The translations under genes were made by a program, and so were the position numbers. The notes below the pieces were generated by a model. That model ran no database searches. It saw only the letters and a program-made list of their open reading frames with translations, and was not told the DNA's origin. A DNA stretch of 56,469 nucleotides from Puniceicoccaceae bacterium (GTDB lineage Bacteria > Verrucomicrobiota > Verrucomicrobiia > Opitutales > JAFGAQ01): NCBI GenBank assembly GCA_040224245.1, contig JBEGIR010000088.1:1-56469 (forward strand), read 5' to 3'. Below are positions 7,944 to 17,037 of this stretch, one piece after another. Numbering within the stretch: position 1 is the first letter of the stretch; each line of letters begins with the position of its first letter.

Positions 7944-8957
7944 TCAGTCGCACTGCCCACCGCCCAAACTGTCCGGCGGCTGAGTGAGCCAATCCTGCTG
8001 CCAAACGCGCTGTCGGGTTGCCGCATCCATGTTTGCTCCCGTGAGGATGACGAGCACCCGCCGGGGTTGCTTTTGACGCATCAACCACTGCCAGGCACCC
8101 TCCATGCCCAATGCCGCAGTAGGCTCGATTTGCAGCTTTAATAAATGGGTCAGCCACTGCGTCCAGTAAGCGATTCGTGCTTCCGAACACATGAAAAACT
8201 CATCCAGTCGTTGGAGGAACGGGAAGGTGCGCTCCCCCACTGATAGCGTGCGGGCACCGTCTGCAACCGTGTTTGGAGTCTGCTCCAGCGCAATGATGCG
8301 TCCCTGTTTTCGGGACTGAAACGCGTCGCTGGCTGCCGCAGGTTCGGCACCCACCACTTGTGCACCCGGGCACAATGCCCGTGTTGTCACGAGTGTGCCT
8401 GCAAGCAACCCCCCTCCACCACAGGGAGCCACCACCGCATGCACGGAGTCCAGAACATCGAGAGCTTCGGCTGCTGCCGTTCCCTGCCCCGCCATCACCC
8501 ACTCATGATTGTAGGGAGGGATCCAGAACACACCATCCGACTCTGCTTCCCTGGCTGCCGTCGCATCCACTGCGGTTCGGGTGGGCAGCAGCACCAGCTC
8601 GGCACCGTAGTGGCGCGTGCCCTGTTGCTTCACTTGCGAGGTGGCTTCCGGCATGTAAACAGTGCAAGGCACTCCGTGCTCCCGGCATGCCCATGCCACC
8701 GCCTGGGCGTGATTTCCAGAGCTGTTGGCAATCACGCGCTCCGGGAATCTACCAATAAATTCCCGATAACACCGCAAGGCGTTGAGCGCACCCCTCGCCT
8801 TAAACGCACCCACTTTCTGCAACCCTTCTGCTTTAAAGAAGATCTCGTGTCCCAGCCATTGATTCAAGGTTTTGGAACTGAGGATGGGAGTCGCGTGCAC
8901 GTCATCGGCCAGGCGACGACGCGCTGCAAGAATGGCAAAATGATTCAATGTTTCCAT
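7944..8957 (-). CDS. PLP-dependent threonine/serine dehydratase-like enzyme (fold type II)
   Basis: A 337-residue pyridoxal-phosphate enzyme of the threonine dehydratase / serine racemase group, which deaminates Thr or Ser to a 2-oxoacid plus ammonium, or racemises Ser. The PLP lysine is K53 in VGAFKARGA, SSGNHAQA (79-86) is the substrate loop, and CGGGGLLAG (179-187) binds the PLP phosphate. No C-terminal ACT domain is present, so it resembles the catabolic, non-allosteric type rather than biosynthetic IlvA. The start at 8957 begins the homologous region; upstream in-frame codons lie inside nrfA. It is 55 bases downstream of nrfA on the same strand and could be the last gene of that operon. 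Exact substrate unknown. Confidence 0.85.
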   Translation of the reverse strand: METLNHFAILAARRRLADDVHATPILSSKTLNQWLGHEIFFKAEGLQKVGAFKARGALNALRCYREFIGRFPERVIANSSGNHAQAVAWACREHGVPCTVYMPEATSQVKQQGTRHYGAELVLLPTRTAVDATAAREAESDGVFWIPPYNHEWVMAGQGTAAAEALDVLDSVHAVVAPCGGGGLLAGTLVTTRALCPGAQVVGAEPAAASDAFQSRKQGRIIALEQTPNTVADGARTLSVGERTFPFLQRLDEFFMCSEARIAYWTQWLTHLLKLQIEPTAALGMEGAWQWLMRQKQPRRVLVILTGANMDAATRQRVWQQDWLTQPPDSLGGGQCD

Positions 8958-9012
8958 GAAAGCATGGTGACAATCGATGCACCTGCTCCATGGAATGAAA
9001 CTCCATGCTTGA

Positions 9013-10440
9013 TTACAATTGCGATTTTGCGCGCAATGCAGCGACCTCACCCTGCCGCGCATAGTCAGCTGCTTCTCCCAAGATGCGCGCTGCTTCCTGT
9101 GGTGAGTGAAATCCCATCGAATTTTCCGCTGCAATGAAATCCAGTCGCCACTGCGCCTTGCGTTGGAAATCAAGGGCTTCCGCAAGGGCTTCCTGCGAAA
9201 CTCCGGCATCCTTGGCTTCCTGAACGGCGTCGAGCAAATCCATCAGCGCCTCACCTCCGCGCTGCAACAGATCAAAATTTCGCTGCTGTATGGTATCGAC
9301 TCGCGCGAGAATTTCTTGCTCGGGAACATTGTGACAGGTCTGACAGGCGCGGTTCACGTTGAGCAGGGGGCTGCGCACCCAGTGATCCGATACCTTGGTC
9401 GCTCCGTCCCGCATGTAGGGCATGTGGCAATCGGCACAGGAGACTCCGCTTCGCGCGTGAATGCCCGTGCTCCAAAGTTCAAATTCCGGGTGCTGGGCCT
9501 TCAGGATCTTGGCACCACTCTCCGCGTGCACATAGTCGTAGAACTGCCGCCCGTCCGAGTATTGGGTTTCATCCCAATGTTGTTCCTGCGCTTCGACGGT
9601 CAAGCCTTTGCTCCAAGGGAACTCGAGCGGCATTTCCGTGCCGCAGTAGTACTCCACGTGGCACTGTGCGCAGACAAAGGAACGCATCTCCGAACGTGAG
9701 GCAAACACGTTCGCATCGTAGGGTTCCTTGCGGTCTCCTTTGCGCCAGCGTTGGATGGAGGGCATGGCGGGCACTTCTGCTTCGGATTCCGCCAATGCAC
9801 GAATGCCGTTGATGAATCCGGGACGGGTGACGCGAAGCTCCAGGGTATCCGGATCGTGGCAGTCCACACAGGAAACCGGATGCGCCGCTCCAAGATCATG
9901 CAGCATCTTATTAGCTTCCTGATATTTCAACTTGTGCGAGCGCTCAAATCCCAGCATGGCATCCCCATCGCCCAACTCACGATAGAGCGGCATGACCGAC
10001 GCATGGCAGTGCAGGCAGGATCCACTCTGCGGTTTTTCAATGCGCTCGGTGGTCTCTTGATCGTGCAACATGTAGGCATGGCCGCGCCGATCCCGGTAGT
10101 CGATGGAGAACGCATAGCCCAAAAACATGCGTTTGAGCCAGGGATCGCGCTCAATCTTCTGCTCGGGCAGGGCCTCGCTGCCGCCATGGCCTCCAAAGCG
10201 GGTGCGCGTACTCTCAGCGGTGAGCAGGTAGGAGTCATACTGGCGCGGCCAGTTCACGCCCCACACGGCGGGATCCACTGTGTCTTCTGTAACCTCGACC
10301 AGGCGCACGTAGGGGTTGGCTGCCTCGGCCTTGCGCTCAAAAATGTTGATCAACAAGGCAGTGCTGGAGGCAAGGGCCACCGCGACAAGAAAAAACGCTG
10401 CGGTGTAGATCAGGATGGGTTTGGAGTTTGGCGTGTTCAT
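9013..10440 (-). CDS. nrfA: Ammonia-forming cytochrome c nitrite reductase (CxxCH-type active heme)
   Basis: Periplasmic pentaheme enzyme that reduces nitrite to ammonium with six electrons, taking them from NrfH. It has 475 residues with an N-terminal membrane/signal segment (about 9-33). Five heme motifs are visible: CLHCH 142-146, CVDCH 191-195, CAQCH 257-261, CADCH 335-339 and CQTCH 366-370. In best-known NrfA proteins the first, active-site heme is CxxCK with a lysine ligand; here it is CxxCH, as in a known minority clade. Active-site candidates are Arg119 (RRGHAY), Tyr264 (CHVEYY) and His317 (AQHPEFE). Its ATG overlaps the nrfH stop by four bases (10437-10440), showing co-translation. 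Confidence 0.95.
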   Translation of the reverse strand: MNTPNSKPILIYTAAFFLVAVALASSTALLINIFERKAEAANPYVRLVEVTEDTVDPAVWGVNWPRQYDSYLLTAESTRTRFGGHGGSEALPEQKIERDPWLKRMFLGYAFSIDYRDRRGHAYMLHDQETTERIEKPQSGSCLHCHASVMPLYRELGDGDAMLGFERSHKLKYQEANKMLHDLGAAHPVSCVDCHDPDTLELRVTRPGFINGIRALAESEAEVPAMPSIQRWRKGDRKEPYDANVFASRSEMRSFVCAQCHVEYYCGTEMPLEFPWSKGLTVEAQEQHWDETQYSDGRQFYDYVHAESGAKILKAQHPEFELWSTGIHARSGVSCADCHMPYMRDGATKVSDHWVRSPLLNVNRACQTCHNVPEQEILARVDTIQQRNFDLLQRGGEALMDLLDAVQEAKDAGVSQEALAEALDFQRKAQWRLDFIAAENSMGFHSPQEAARILGEAADYARQGEVAALRAKSQL

Positions 10441-10982
10441 GGTTTTAATTCCTTGGCTGAAGTTTCGATCTGAGGATCCCAGCGGCCCATGCCGACGGCA
10501 TCTCCATGCCCGACAGATCGGTGGCAGTGCACACAGCTCACGGCATCCTCCGCGTGGGATGCTCCATGCACCATGTCACCGATCAGGGATTCGTGGCAGT
10601 CCACGCAGTTCTGTTGAAGGATGCGCGCGTTTTTGGGTTTGATGATGATGGGTTCGGGGTGATCCTGAAAGGTAAAGGCCTTGGAGTGGAAGTATCCGTT
10701 TTCCGCCTTGGCGATGTATTTGCCAATGAAATCATGGGGCAGGTGACAGTCCACACAGGTGGCAACCGTGTGGTGCGAGCTTTTGAGCCAGGAATCATAC
10801 TGTGGATCCATGATGTGGCAGTTCTTGCAGGCCGCCGGGTCCTTGCTGAAATACGAGAGTCCTTCTGCGTATTGAAAGGTGTACGATCCCACTCCGGCCG
10901 TTGCGCCGAGCAAGACTACCAAAACAAAACCCGCCAGGGTCAGGGGAATTTTAAAGGAACGGGATGATCGGGGTTGGTTCAT
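10437..10982 (-). CDS. nrfH: NrfH, membrane tetraheme quinol dehydrogenase for NrfA
   Basis: Membrane-anchored NapC/NirT-family cytochrome that oxidises menaquinol and feeds electrons to NrfA. It has 181 residues, with one membrane helix at about 11-34 and four heme motifs: CKNCH 52-56, CVDCH 76-80, CVDCH 126-130 and CVHCH 150-154. The Met after the first motif (CKNCHIM) fits the unusual NrfH heme 1 ligand. It overlaps nrfA by four bases and follows the NnrS-like gene by ten, so it belongs to one transcript running from the Crp/Fnr regulator. The pairing with nrfA implies a NrfHA complex rather than the NrfABCD system. Confidence 0.95.
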   Translation of the reverse strand: MNQPRSSRSFKIPLTLAGFVLVVLLGATAGVGSYTFQYAEGLSYFSKDPAACKNCHIMDPQYDSWLKSSHHTVATCVDCHLPHDFIGKYIAKAENGYFHSKAFTFQDHPEPIIIKPKNARILQQNCVDCHESLIGDMVHGASHAEDAVSCVHCHRSVGHGDAVGMGRWDPQIETSAKELKP

Positions 10983-10992
10983 GTCAGGAGTT

Positions 10993-12237
10993 TCAAGTGT
11001 GGGGGCTGTCGTTCGGAAGTTCGGAGGTATTCGGGGCCTCAGTTTCTGTCGGTGTTCCCTGGGAAACCGTCTCCGCTTGCCAGAGTAGCGGACCCATTTT
11101 CACCAGCCAAATCCCAACAGAGAGGATCAATGCAACAGCAGCAAAGAACAGATTCGCCTCTCTGAGCTGGGTCCATAAATCGGCAGAAATTCGAAGCACT
11201 GCAGCAACAGGCAGCAACATTCCAATGGCGACGATCCACAAGTGCCAGCCCGCAGTCTGGTGCACGACTCCACCGTGTCCGCAGGTCACGCGGATGGAAA
11301 CAATGAACAGGATCAAGGACACACCGCCAACCGCAAGCAGATGGTAGAGTCCCAAACGAAGGGCTGGAGATAGCAACGGAGCCATCGAACCGAGCAACAG
11401 GCTGATCATGCCCAGTGTCAGACCCCAGGCCATCGCGCCGTGGCATTCGGGTTCCCGCACCCAAAGCGGAATTTCTTTCACTGCATATGCAATCACGGCA
11501 ATGGCAGCGATCAGGGAACCCCAGAATTCGTGGCTGGCTTTCAGGAGATACCCGAGCAGACTCACCAGCACAGCCGCGATTGCCCAGCGGGCAGGACGCA
11601 CCCACCCGACAGGTAGCGTGCGGGATTCCGGAAAGCTGTGTGGGGCAGGTCCTCCCATGATTTTGGGAAAGAAAAATGGGGCAACCCCCAGGATCAAGAG
11701 TGTCGGAAAGGCTTCATACATCAATACCCGCGATGTGACATAGGCACCGCTCCACGCTTCACCCATATTCCAGGCAATCACACGCAGGGCCAACGCACAC
11801 CAAAGGGAAAGCAGTCCCGCTGCGACCAGGATGAATCCCGGCGGTGGACAATCGGTGCGACGGCGCAGGTTCAGGGCAGCGCTCACTGGAATCAGAGTCC
11901 ACAGTGCCAGCGATATCCCGTCTCCCCAGGCAATCGCATTGGCAAAATAGGCAATCTGAGACCCCAGCCAAAGTAACATGACGATGATGAATTGGGGTGC
12001 ACTCAGCCCTTTCACCCCGATCAGTCGTGGATAGGCGGTACAAAAGAATCCGATCACCGCACCTCCCACAAATCCAAGCATCAAGGTGCGCGCATGCATC
12101 AGTGAAGGATACACCGTCACCCATCCCCAGGAGTGCAGTGGCCATAGGCTCACACTCAGGATCGCGATGAGCATGCCCATCGGAAAGAGGACACGGAAGG
12201 GTTCGCTCAGGATCAGTTGTCGCAGGGAGGGATTCAT
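10993..12237 (-). CDS. nnrS: NnrS-family multi-heme/copper membrane protein
   Basis: Polytopic inner-membrane protein, 414 residues with about twelve hydrophobic helices. The [19 protein letters not shown] segment, with the His next to a Gly-rich helix, and the GVAPFFFPK segment are typical of NnrS. In other bacteria NnrS binds heme and copper and helps relieve nitric-oxide stress on iron pools; its chemistry is not settled. I start at ATG 12237; the upstream in-frame part contains basic residues with no homology-like character. The C-terminus is a short polar tail (Glu/Thr/Asn-rich). It sits 26 bases after the Crp/Fnr gene and 10 before nrfH, so it is co-transcribed with nitrite reductase. 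Confidence 0.85.
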   Translation of the reverse strand: MNPSLRQLILSEPFRVLFPMGMLIAILSVSLWPLHSWGWVTVYPSLMHARTLMLGFVGGAVIGFFCTAYPRLIGVKGLSAPQFIIVMLLWLGSQIAYFANAIAWGDGISLALWTLIPVSAALNLRRRTDCPPPGFILVAAGLLSLWCALALRVIAWNMGEAWSGAYVTSRVLMYEAFPTLLILGVAPFFFPKIMGGPAPHSFPESRTLPVGWVRPARWAIAAVLVSLLGYLLKASHEFWGSLIAAIAVIAYAVKEIPLWVREPECHGAMAWGLTLGMISLLLGSMAPLLSPALRLGLYHLLAVGGVSLILFIVSIRVTCGHGGVVHQTAGWHLWIVAIGMLLPVAAVLRISADLWTQLREANLFFAAVALILSVGIWLVKMGPLLWQAETVSQGTPTETEAPNTSELPNDSPHT

Positions 12238-12263
12238 TCGATACAGGGAAACACAGGTCCGTC

Positions 12264-12959
12264 TTATTCGTGCTGGGTCGCACAACGGCGAAGCGAAGAT
12301 TCGTCGCGTACCCACCATCGTTTGCCATTCTCCGATATCCAGCCCGATTTCTTGAATTGTTGCAGGGTGCGCGAAAAGGTTTCACTCGTTACACCCAGCT
12401 GGGATGCAATGTTCTTCTTTTTCACTTTCAACTCAAACTGCTCGCCCCCCTCCGCAGCGCACTGCTCCAGAATCCAGTCGGCAAGCCGACCATCCGCTTG
12501 CTGGAAACGCTGACGCTCGAGTTTACCCACAAGAAACTTCAAATGCAAACTCATCGAGGCGATGATGCGTAGCGAGAGATCTGGAATGCGATGCACAAGC
12601 TCGCGCAGTTTTTCACTTTCCACACAGATCACCTGACTCGATTCCACCGCCGAGGCACTGACGGGATACTCCAGCGTGCCCGATAGCGCGATCTCCGCAA
12701 ACGACTCAAGTTGACGGAAGACGTGCACCACCTGCTCCCGACCATCCGCAAGCACACGGTGTACTTTGATCGCTCCGTTGTGCACGATAAAAAACCCCGC
12801 AGCCGGATCGCCCCGGTGGAACAGATATTCGTCCTTCGACAGCGAACGAAGCGAGCATACCTGCGCCAATTCCTGGATATCGGAAGGCTTCAATTCCGAA
12901 GCAAACACGCTCTTGCTCAGCGTGTAGGCAATCATGTCCTGTCGGTAGGCTGTGTCCAT
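12264..12959 (-). CDS. Crp/Fnr-family regulator (DNR/NNR-like, no Fe-S cysteines)
   Basis: A 231-residue transcription factor with an N-terminal cyclic-nucleotide-like sensor domain (about 15-135), a dimer helix and a C-terminal winged helix. The recognition helix TSETFSRTL (191-199) carries the E-xx-S-R triad used by FNR to read TTGAT half sites. The four cysteines (35, 112, 167, 226) are scattered and do not form the N-terminal Fe-S cluster of FNR, so it is more like DNR/NNR regulators that respond to NO, probably through heme; the effector is inference. It heads the nnrS-nrfHA operon, and a perfect TTGAT-N4-ATCAA box lies about 100 bases upstream of its start, so autoregulation is likely. 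Confidence 0.88.
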   Translation of the reverse strand: MDTAYRQDMIAYTLSKSVFASELKPSDIQELAQVCSLRSLSKDEYLFHRGDPAAGFFIVHNGAIKVHRVLADGREQVVHVFRQLESFAEIALSGTLEYPVSASAVESSQVICVESEKLRELVHRIPDLSLRIIASMSLHLKFLVGKLERQRFQQADGRLADWILEQCAAEGGEQFELKVKKKNIASQLGVTSETFSRTLQQFKKSGWISENGKRWWVRDESSLRRCATQHE

Positions 12960-13053
12960 ATGGGATCAAGTGAGCGGCCTGTGCGGTCGCCATATTCTGA
13001 GGGCAAAGATAACACAAGCGCACGCAGATTTCCGAGTCCTTTCCGGCGTTCTC

Positions 13054-13067
13054 TTGATCCAAATCAA
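13054..13067. promoter_or_regulatory. FNR/DNR-type operator (TTGAT-N4-ATCAA)
   Basis: TTGATCCAAATCAA is a perfect match to the FNR/DNR consensus and lies between the divergent regulator and DUF2249 genes. Its centre, between 13060 and 13061, is exactly 41.5 bases from the DUF2249 ATG at 13102. An extended -10 sequence, TG at 13087-13088 and TACGCT at 13090-13095, fits a class II activated promoter. On the minus strand a TTATCT at 13012-13007 is spaced about 52 bases from the box centre, compatible with a class I position for the regulator operon. The adjacent Crp/Fnr protein, with E-S-R recognition residues, is the natural binder. Confidence 0.85.
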
Positions 13068-13086
13068 GGATTTTAAGGGTTTTTTC

Positions 13087-13095
13087 TGCTACGCT
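13087..13095 (+). promoter_or_regulatory. Extended -10 element for the DUF2249 operon
   Basis: TGCTACGCT is an extended -10 (TG-N-TACNNT). Seven bases further is the A of the ATG at 13102, which would be the transcription start. With the FNR-type box centred at -41.5, this is textbook class II geometry. No ribosome-binding site precedes the ATG, which agrees with a leaderless message. Inference from spacing only. Confidence 0.5.
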
Positions 13096-13101
13096 TTGTC
13101 C

Positions 13102-13584
13102 ATGCCACACAACACCCACATTGACGTTCGCCCCATCCTCGCGCAGGGGGGTTGCCCATTTGATACTGTGCTCGAAGCTGGAAAAACAATGCAGGAGGCA
13201 GATACCCTGACCCTGCTTGCGCCCTTCAACCCTGTTCCCATTTACGAAGCCCTTGCTGGCATCGGCATCGAATTTGTCTCTGTTCATCGTGATGAAGCGG
13301 GCGATTTCACGGTTGATTTCTGCTTCAAACCCCTAAAGGAACGCGCACTCTCGCTCGATCTCGATCTGACCCACCTGGAACCACCTCAACCGATGATGCG
13401 CATTGCCGAAGAGGTGGCACAGGCAAAGGGCGGACAAACCCTGCAGTTTCGCACCCGTTTCAAACCCGTTCACATGCTGCATTCACTCGACGCCGACAGC
13501 ACGCGCCATGCCTGTGAGGAACAGGAGGATGGCACATGGCTCACGCGCATCCTCAAGAGTGAGGTCGTTCGCTGCGAGCATTGA
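13102..13584 (+). CDS. Tandem DUF2249 protein
   Basis: A 160-residue cytoplasmic protein made of two DUF2249 copies, residues about 7-75 (IDVRPI, then LTLLAPFNPVPIYEAL) and 85-152 (LDLTHLEPPQPMMRI, then FRTRFKPVHMLHSL). DUF2249 is a TusA/SirA-like fold of unknown function that recurs beside denitrification and nitric-oxide genes. Each copy keeps the phrase (N/K)PVxxxxxL; the second also keeps the EPPQPM start typical of single-domain members. The start is ATG 13102; the frame is open further upstream but runs through the FNR-type box. It is the first gene of a three-gene plus-strand operon divergent from the Crp/Fnr-nnrS-nrfHA operon. Confidence 0.82.
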   Translation: MPHNTHIDVRPILAQGGCPFDTVLEAGKTMQEADTLTLLAPFNPVPIYEALAGIGIEFVSVHRDEAGDFTVDFCFKPLKERALSLDLDLTHLEPPQPMMRIAEEVAQAKGGQTLQFRTRFKPVHMLHSLDADSTRHACEEQEDGTWLTRILKSEVVRCEH

Positions 13585-13634
13585 TTCCAGTGAAGCCTGT
13601 ACCTTGCACCGGCCCTGGGTCATTCTGATCCATC

Positions 13635-14918
13635 ATGAATCGCAACGTCACCGATCCGCAACCTCTGCTGTTCTTCTGCTGGCTGTCACTTGGTATGGCA
13701 AGTCTGCTGGGGTCGATTCTGATGCTGCTGATGCAGCCGGAGCTGCTCATCGGGCACGCTGCGATGGCACCTCCAGTAGTCGCATGGACGCATCTGGTCA
13801 TGCTCGGATGGCTGGGATCGCTGTTTTTTGCGGCGGGCTATCAACTCACCCCCGTTGTCACGCTCAACCCGCTCGCCAGCCGATGGATGTCGCGCATTCA
13901 CTTCGCGCTGCACCTCATCGGCGTACCCGTGATGGTGGTGGCATTCGAAACCGGTCGCTATGCATGGCTCGCGGCGAGTGGAAGTGCGGTCATTCTGGGA
14001 TTTGTGCTCTTTGCCATAAACGCTTTGCTCAGCGCGGGTCCGAGCTCCCGCTGGAATCACGTCAGCCTCCCCTGGTTTGCAGCGATATTCTGGATGCTGG
14101 CAGGTGCGCTGCTCGCCCTCATGGCAGTGTTCATGCGCCTGGGATGGATGGAAAGTGGGAATTTTCAGAATGTGCTGGGTCTGCACATTCACACCATGAT
14201 CGGGGGCTTCTTTCTGCAACTGCTCATCGCCGCAGCTTCCAAGCTGGTGCCCATGTTCATGCTCAGCCCGGAAAAACCGCAGCACGGTACCTGGATCGCC
14301 ACTATTCTGCTCAATGGAGTGCTCTTCGGTGCTCATTTTCGCATGGGTGAACATTCCCCTCTCCAACGACAGATGCTCATGATCGGTGCCCTGCTCGCAC
14401 TGCTCGCCTATGGCGGCCAGCTCATCTACTTTGCTCGCAAAAAGCGTCGGCGTTGGGATGCAGGCATGACACTGTTTTACGCTGCCCACCTGATCCTGCT
14501 GCCTGCCTGGTGGTATGGATACCAATTTCACCTTGAAAGCAACGGAGCATCCAACCCGGACTTGCTGCGATACTCCGTATTTCTCACCTCCTTGCTCGTC
14601 TTCACGGGCTGCATTCTGGGCATGGCACAAAAGATCGTGCCCTTCATGCTCTGGCACCACCTCTACTCCCAATACCTCGGCAGAGCGAAAGTTCCCCAGA
14701 CTCTCGAGCTTCTCAGTGCCTGGACGCTCTGGCCCATCGCCTGGTGCTGGGGTGTTGCGTCCCTGATGTTCCTGCTCGCCTTCGCGCTGCACTCCATGCT
14801 CCTGATCCAGCTCGGTGCCGCTGCCTTACTCACTGCCTTTGCGCTGATGCTTTGCAATGCCCCGACCATTCGATCCCACTGGCGCTCTCCAAAAATTTCT
14901 CCATTTGGAGCTTCCTAA
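13635..14918 (+). CDS. Twelve-helix membrane protein, heme-copper-oxidase-subunit-I/NnrS-like
   Basis: A 427-residue protein of about twelve hydrophobic helices. Intramembrane histidines sit in AWTHLVMLGW (H53), GLHIHTMIGG (H184, H186) and PFMLWHHLYSQ (about H341-H342), each beside glycine-rich helix faces, the pattern of heme-binding membrane proteins related to cytochrome oxidase subunit I, NorB or NnrS. I cannot confirm a full set of heme-copper ligands, so a catalytic oxidase or NO reductase role is unproven. Similar stand-alone proteins sit beside DUF2249 and DUF59 genes in other genomes, as here. It lies 50 bases after the DUF2249 gene, and the FNR-type operator upstream suggests low-oxygen or NO induction. 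Confidence 0.7.
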   Translation: MNRNVTDPQPLLFFCWLSLGMASLLGSILMLLMQPELLIGHAAMAPPVVAWTHLVMLGWLGSLFFAAGYQLTPVVTLNPLASRWMSRIHFALHLIGVPVMVVAFETGRYAWLAASGSAVILGFVLFAINALLSAGPSSRWNHVSLPWFAAIFWMLAGALLALMAVFMRLGWMESGNFQNVLGLHIHTMIGGFFLQLLIAAASKLVPMFMLSPEKPQHGTWIATILLNGVLFGAHFRMGEHSPLQRQMLMIGALLALLAYGGQLIYFARKKRRRWDAGMTLFYAAHLILLPAWWYGYQFHLESNGASNPDLLRYSVFLTSLLVFTGCILGMAQKIVPFMLWHHLYSQYLGRAKVPQTLELLSAWTLWPIAWCWGVASLMFLLAFALHSMLLIQLGAAALLTAFALMLCNAPTIRSHWRSPKISPFGAS

Positions 14919-14960
14919 ACACAAAGCCTCCACGCGTTCCCACCTTGCACCTATTCCACC

Positions 14961-15248
14961 ATGAAAGTCAGCGAAACCACCCTTTCCAAAGTTGAAACCG
15001 CACTCACCCAACTCATCGATCCCGAGGTTGGCATGAACGTGGTCGACCTCGGCCTGCTCTACGAAGTGAGCGAGGATGGCAACCAACTCTTTGTCGACCT
15101 CATCCCCACCACTGCTGGCTGCCCGCTGCTCGAAGCCCTCACCGCCGGTGCGCGCGCCCTGCTGACCCCCGCCTTCCCCGAGAGCGACATCCAGATCCGC
15201 TGGCGCCTCGACGTCGATTGGACCCCCGACCGCATCCGCCAGGGGTAG
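14961..15248 (+). CDS. MIP18/DUF59-family iron-sulfur assembly factor
   Basis: A 95-residue cytoplasmic protein. IDPEVGMNVVDLGLLYEV (19-36) and the TTAGCPL loop with Cys54 are the family hallmarks, as in SufT, PaaD and eukaryotic MIP18, which help place Fe-S clusters in target proteins. It is the third gene of the DUF2249 operon, 42 bases after the membrane protein. The company suggests repair or maturation of Fe-S centres during nitrogen-oxide stress, but this is inference. The fold and family are clear. Confidence 0.88.
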   Translation: MKVSETTLSKVETALTQLIDPEVGMNVVDLGLLYEVSEDGNQLFVDLIPTTAGCPLLEALTAGARALLTPAFPESDIQIRWRLDVDWTPDRIRQG

Positions 15249-15366
15249 TAAGGCTCGAGAATGCCCACACATTTCCCCGATGCAAGTCGACGTTGCTCAG
15301 AACTGAATCATCTTCGAAATCCAGCTCGACCGCCACCTCTGTTTTTGGGGGAGTCACTGTGGCCTG

Positions 15367-17037
15367 TCATGGAAACAAGCGTTGTCCGCGAGACTCGAGC
15401 AGATCGTGCAGTTTGCCATAGTCAAGATCCTGCACCGCCACATTCTGATCCATGGCAAGATGTGCTATCACTGCAGCGGACTGCCCAAGCACCATAAACA
15501 CTGGCTCCATGCGGATGGAACCAAATCCGATGTGACTGGAACTCACGCAGACCGGAACGATCAAATTGGTGCATTCACTGCGTTTGGGTACGACGGATCG
15601 ATAACTGATCGGGTAAGGGCTATCGACATGCGCCTGCACGTTGCCCTCATTCTGCACGTAGCCATTTGCATCTACATATCGCTGCACATGATGCGAATCC
15701 ATGCCATAGGCTCCCATCCCAACGGAATCTTCCACCGTTTCCAAACCCTCACAGTGGTGCTGAGTCATCACAACCTCACTGATCATGCGCCGCGCCTCAC
15801 GGATATAGAGTTGCTGCTGCCACCCATCTTCCCGTTCATATTCATCCTTGCAAGTGCCCCAGCGCGAGACTTCCCCTCGAATCTTTGCGGGGATGCGTGG
15901 GTGGTTTGCCAACGTCCACATCAATCCTTGCTGGTAGCTCCGATGTGCTTCCACAATGCGCTGACGCTCCTCATAACTTGCCTCGGGATAATCAAAATTC
16001 TGTCCGATAAAATCGGTGGAAAAGCCATCGCAGTTATTGGTATCTGTTTTCCGATTGGGCATTGCTGAGTTGATCCAGGGGATTCGGTCATAGCCTGCTT
16101 CGTAGTTGCGAAAGAGTAATTCGTAATTCAACTCGTCGTAATCCTCTGGCTTAGCAAAGGGAATACGGTTTTCCGGGTGATCCGTCAGAGTCATGCGAAA
16201 ACAGTAAGCCTGGATGCCGCGATCCCCCTGACCCTGAACACCGGGTTTGCCACCCTCAACGATGTATGGCAACAAGCCACTCGACGCATCCCCGGGGATG
16301 CGAAAGGGATCGACCTTCGGCATGAAATTATGGTTGCGTCCATTGGTCGAGAGTCCTCGACGCAGGGTGGGATAAAAATGGTTGGCTTGCACGCCATTGA
16401 GCGTCTCCCCATACTGATCACTCGATTCGCGACCAACTGCATAACTCACACCAGCGGCAGCCATGAGATCACCCTCATAAGTCGCATCGACAAACACAGA
16501 ACCACGATACGACTCACCGGAGTCCATGGTGATCGACTGGATGCGCCCCTGTTGCATGCTGACTCCGCTGTCCCGATTGAGCCGCTGATTGCGCACGACC
16601 CTCACGTCAGTCCCGGCCAGCAACACATCAAATACGTTCAGCGCTGCCTTCGGTTCAAATGTCCACTGGGTCTCCTCACCCGCTTCAGTTCGAGTCTGCC
16701 CGCCATCCCTGTAGTCAGACTGCTTCTGCCATTTCCAGTTTTCCGGGTCATCGTAATACTTGCGGATGCCTTGATAAAACTCACGGGCAATGCCTCCTAT
16801 GGCCTGTTTGTTGCCAATATCAGTCTGTCCCAAACCTCCTGTGGACAATCCTCCGAGGCGGGAGGTAGGTTCAATCAACACCACCGATTTCCCCAGCCTT
16901 GAGGCTTCGACTGCAGTGGCGATCCCCGCTGAAGTCCCTCCATATACCACCAGATCAAAGGATTTGCTGTGTAGGCTCGCAGTGATCCCAAAGGTGCACC
17001 AAACCAGGATTTTGAATGCGGATACAAATGAATTCAT
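15367..17037 (-). CDS. Exported FAD-dependent oxidoreductase (FAD_oxidored type)
   Basis: A 556-residue flavoprotein. Residues 1-24 are a signal peptide (start ATG 17037; a longer frame to 17070 adds only residues before the signal). The dinucleotide fold is [13 protein letters not shown] (30-42), with [13 protein letters not shown] further on. This lineage is abundant in Planctomycetes and Verrucomicrobia, where it is usually annotated simply as FAD-dependent oxidoreductase; no substrate is known. Genomic partners there are often sulfatases or glycoside hydrolases, but none is next to this copy. It stands alone on the minus strand with noncoding DNA on both sides. Confidence 0.88.
   Translation of the reverse strand: MNSFVSAFKILVWCTFGITASLHSKSFDLVVYGGTSAGIATAVEASRLGKSVVLIEPTSRLGGLSTGGLGQTDIGNKQAIGGIAREFYQGIRKYYDDPENWKWQKQSDYRDGGQTRTEAGEETQWTFEPKAALNVFDVLLAGTDVRVVRNQRLNRDSGVSMQQGRIQSITMDSGESYRGSVFVDATYEGDLMAAAGVSYAVGRESSDQYGETLNGVQANHFYPTLRRGLSTNGRNHNFMPKVDPFRIPGDASSGLLPYIVEGGKPGVQGQGDRGIQAYCFRMTLTDHPENRIPFAKPEDYDELNYELLFRNYEAGYDRIPWINSAMPNRKTDTNNCDGFSTDFIGQNFDYPEASYEERQRIVEAHRSYQQGLMWTLANHPRIPAKIRGEVSRWGTCKDEYEREDGWQQQLYIREARRMISEVVMTQHHCEGLETVEDSVGMGAYGMDSHHVQRYVDANGYVQNEGNVQAHVDSPYPISYRSVVPKRSECTNLIVPVCVSSSHIGFGSIRMEPVFMVLGQSAAVIAHLAMDQNVAVQDLDYGKLHDLLESRGQRLFP

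Noticed and set aside
8358-9137. 259-codon plus-strand frame over the dehydratase gene
   Set aside because: It is antisense to a dehydratase with all its PLP motifs, and its own translation is His/Pro/Arg-rich without domains.
10345-10354. GTTGATCAAC palindrome inside nrfA
   Set aside because: It resembles an FNR site but has no four-base spacer between half sites and lies inside coding sequence.
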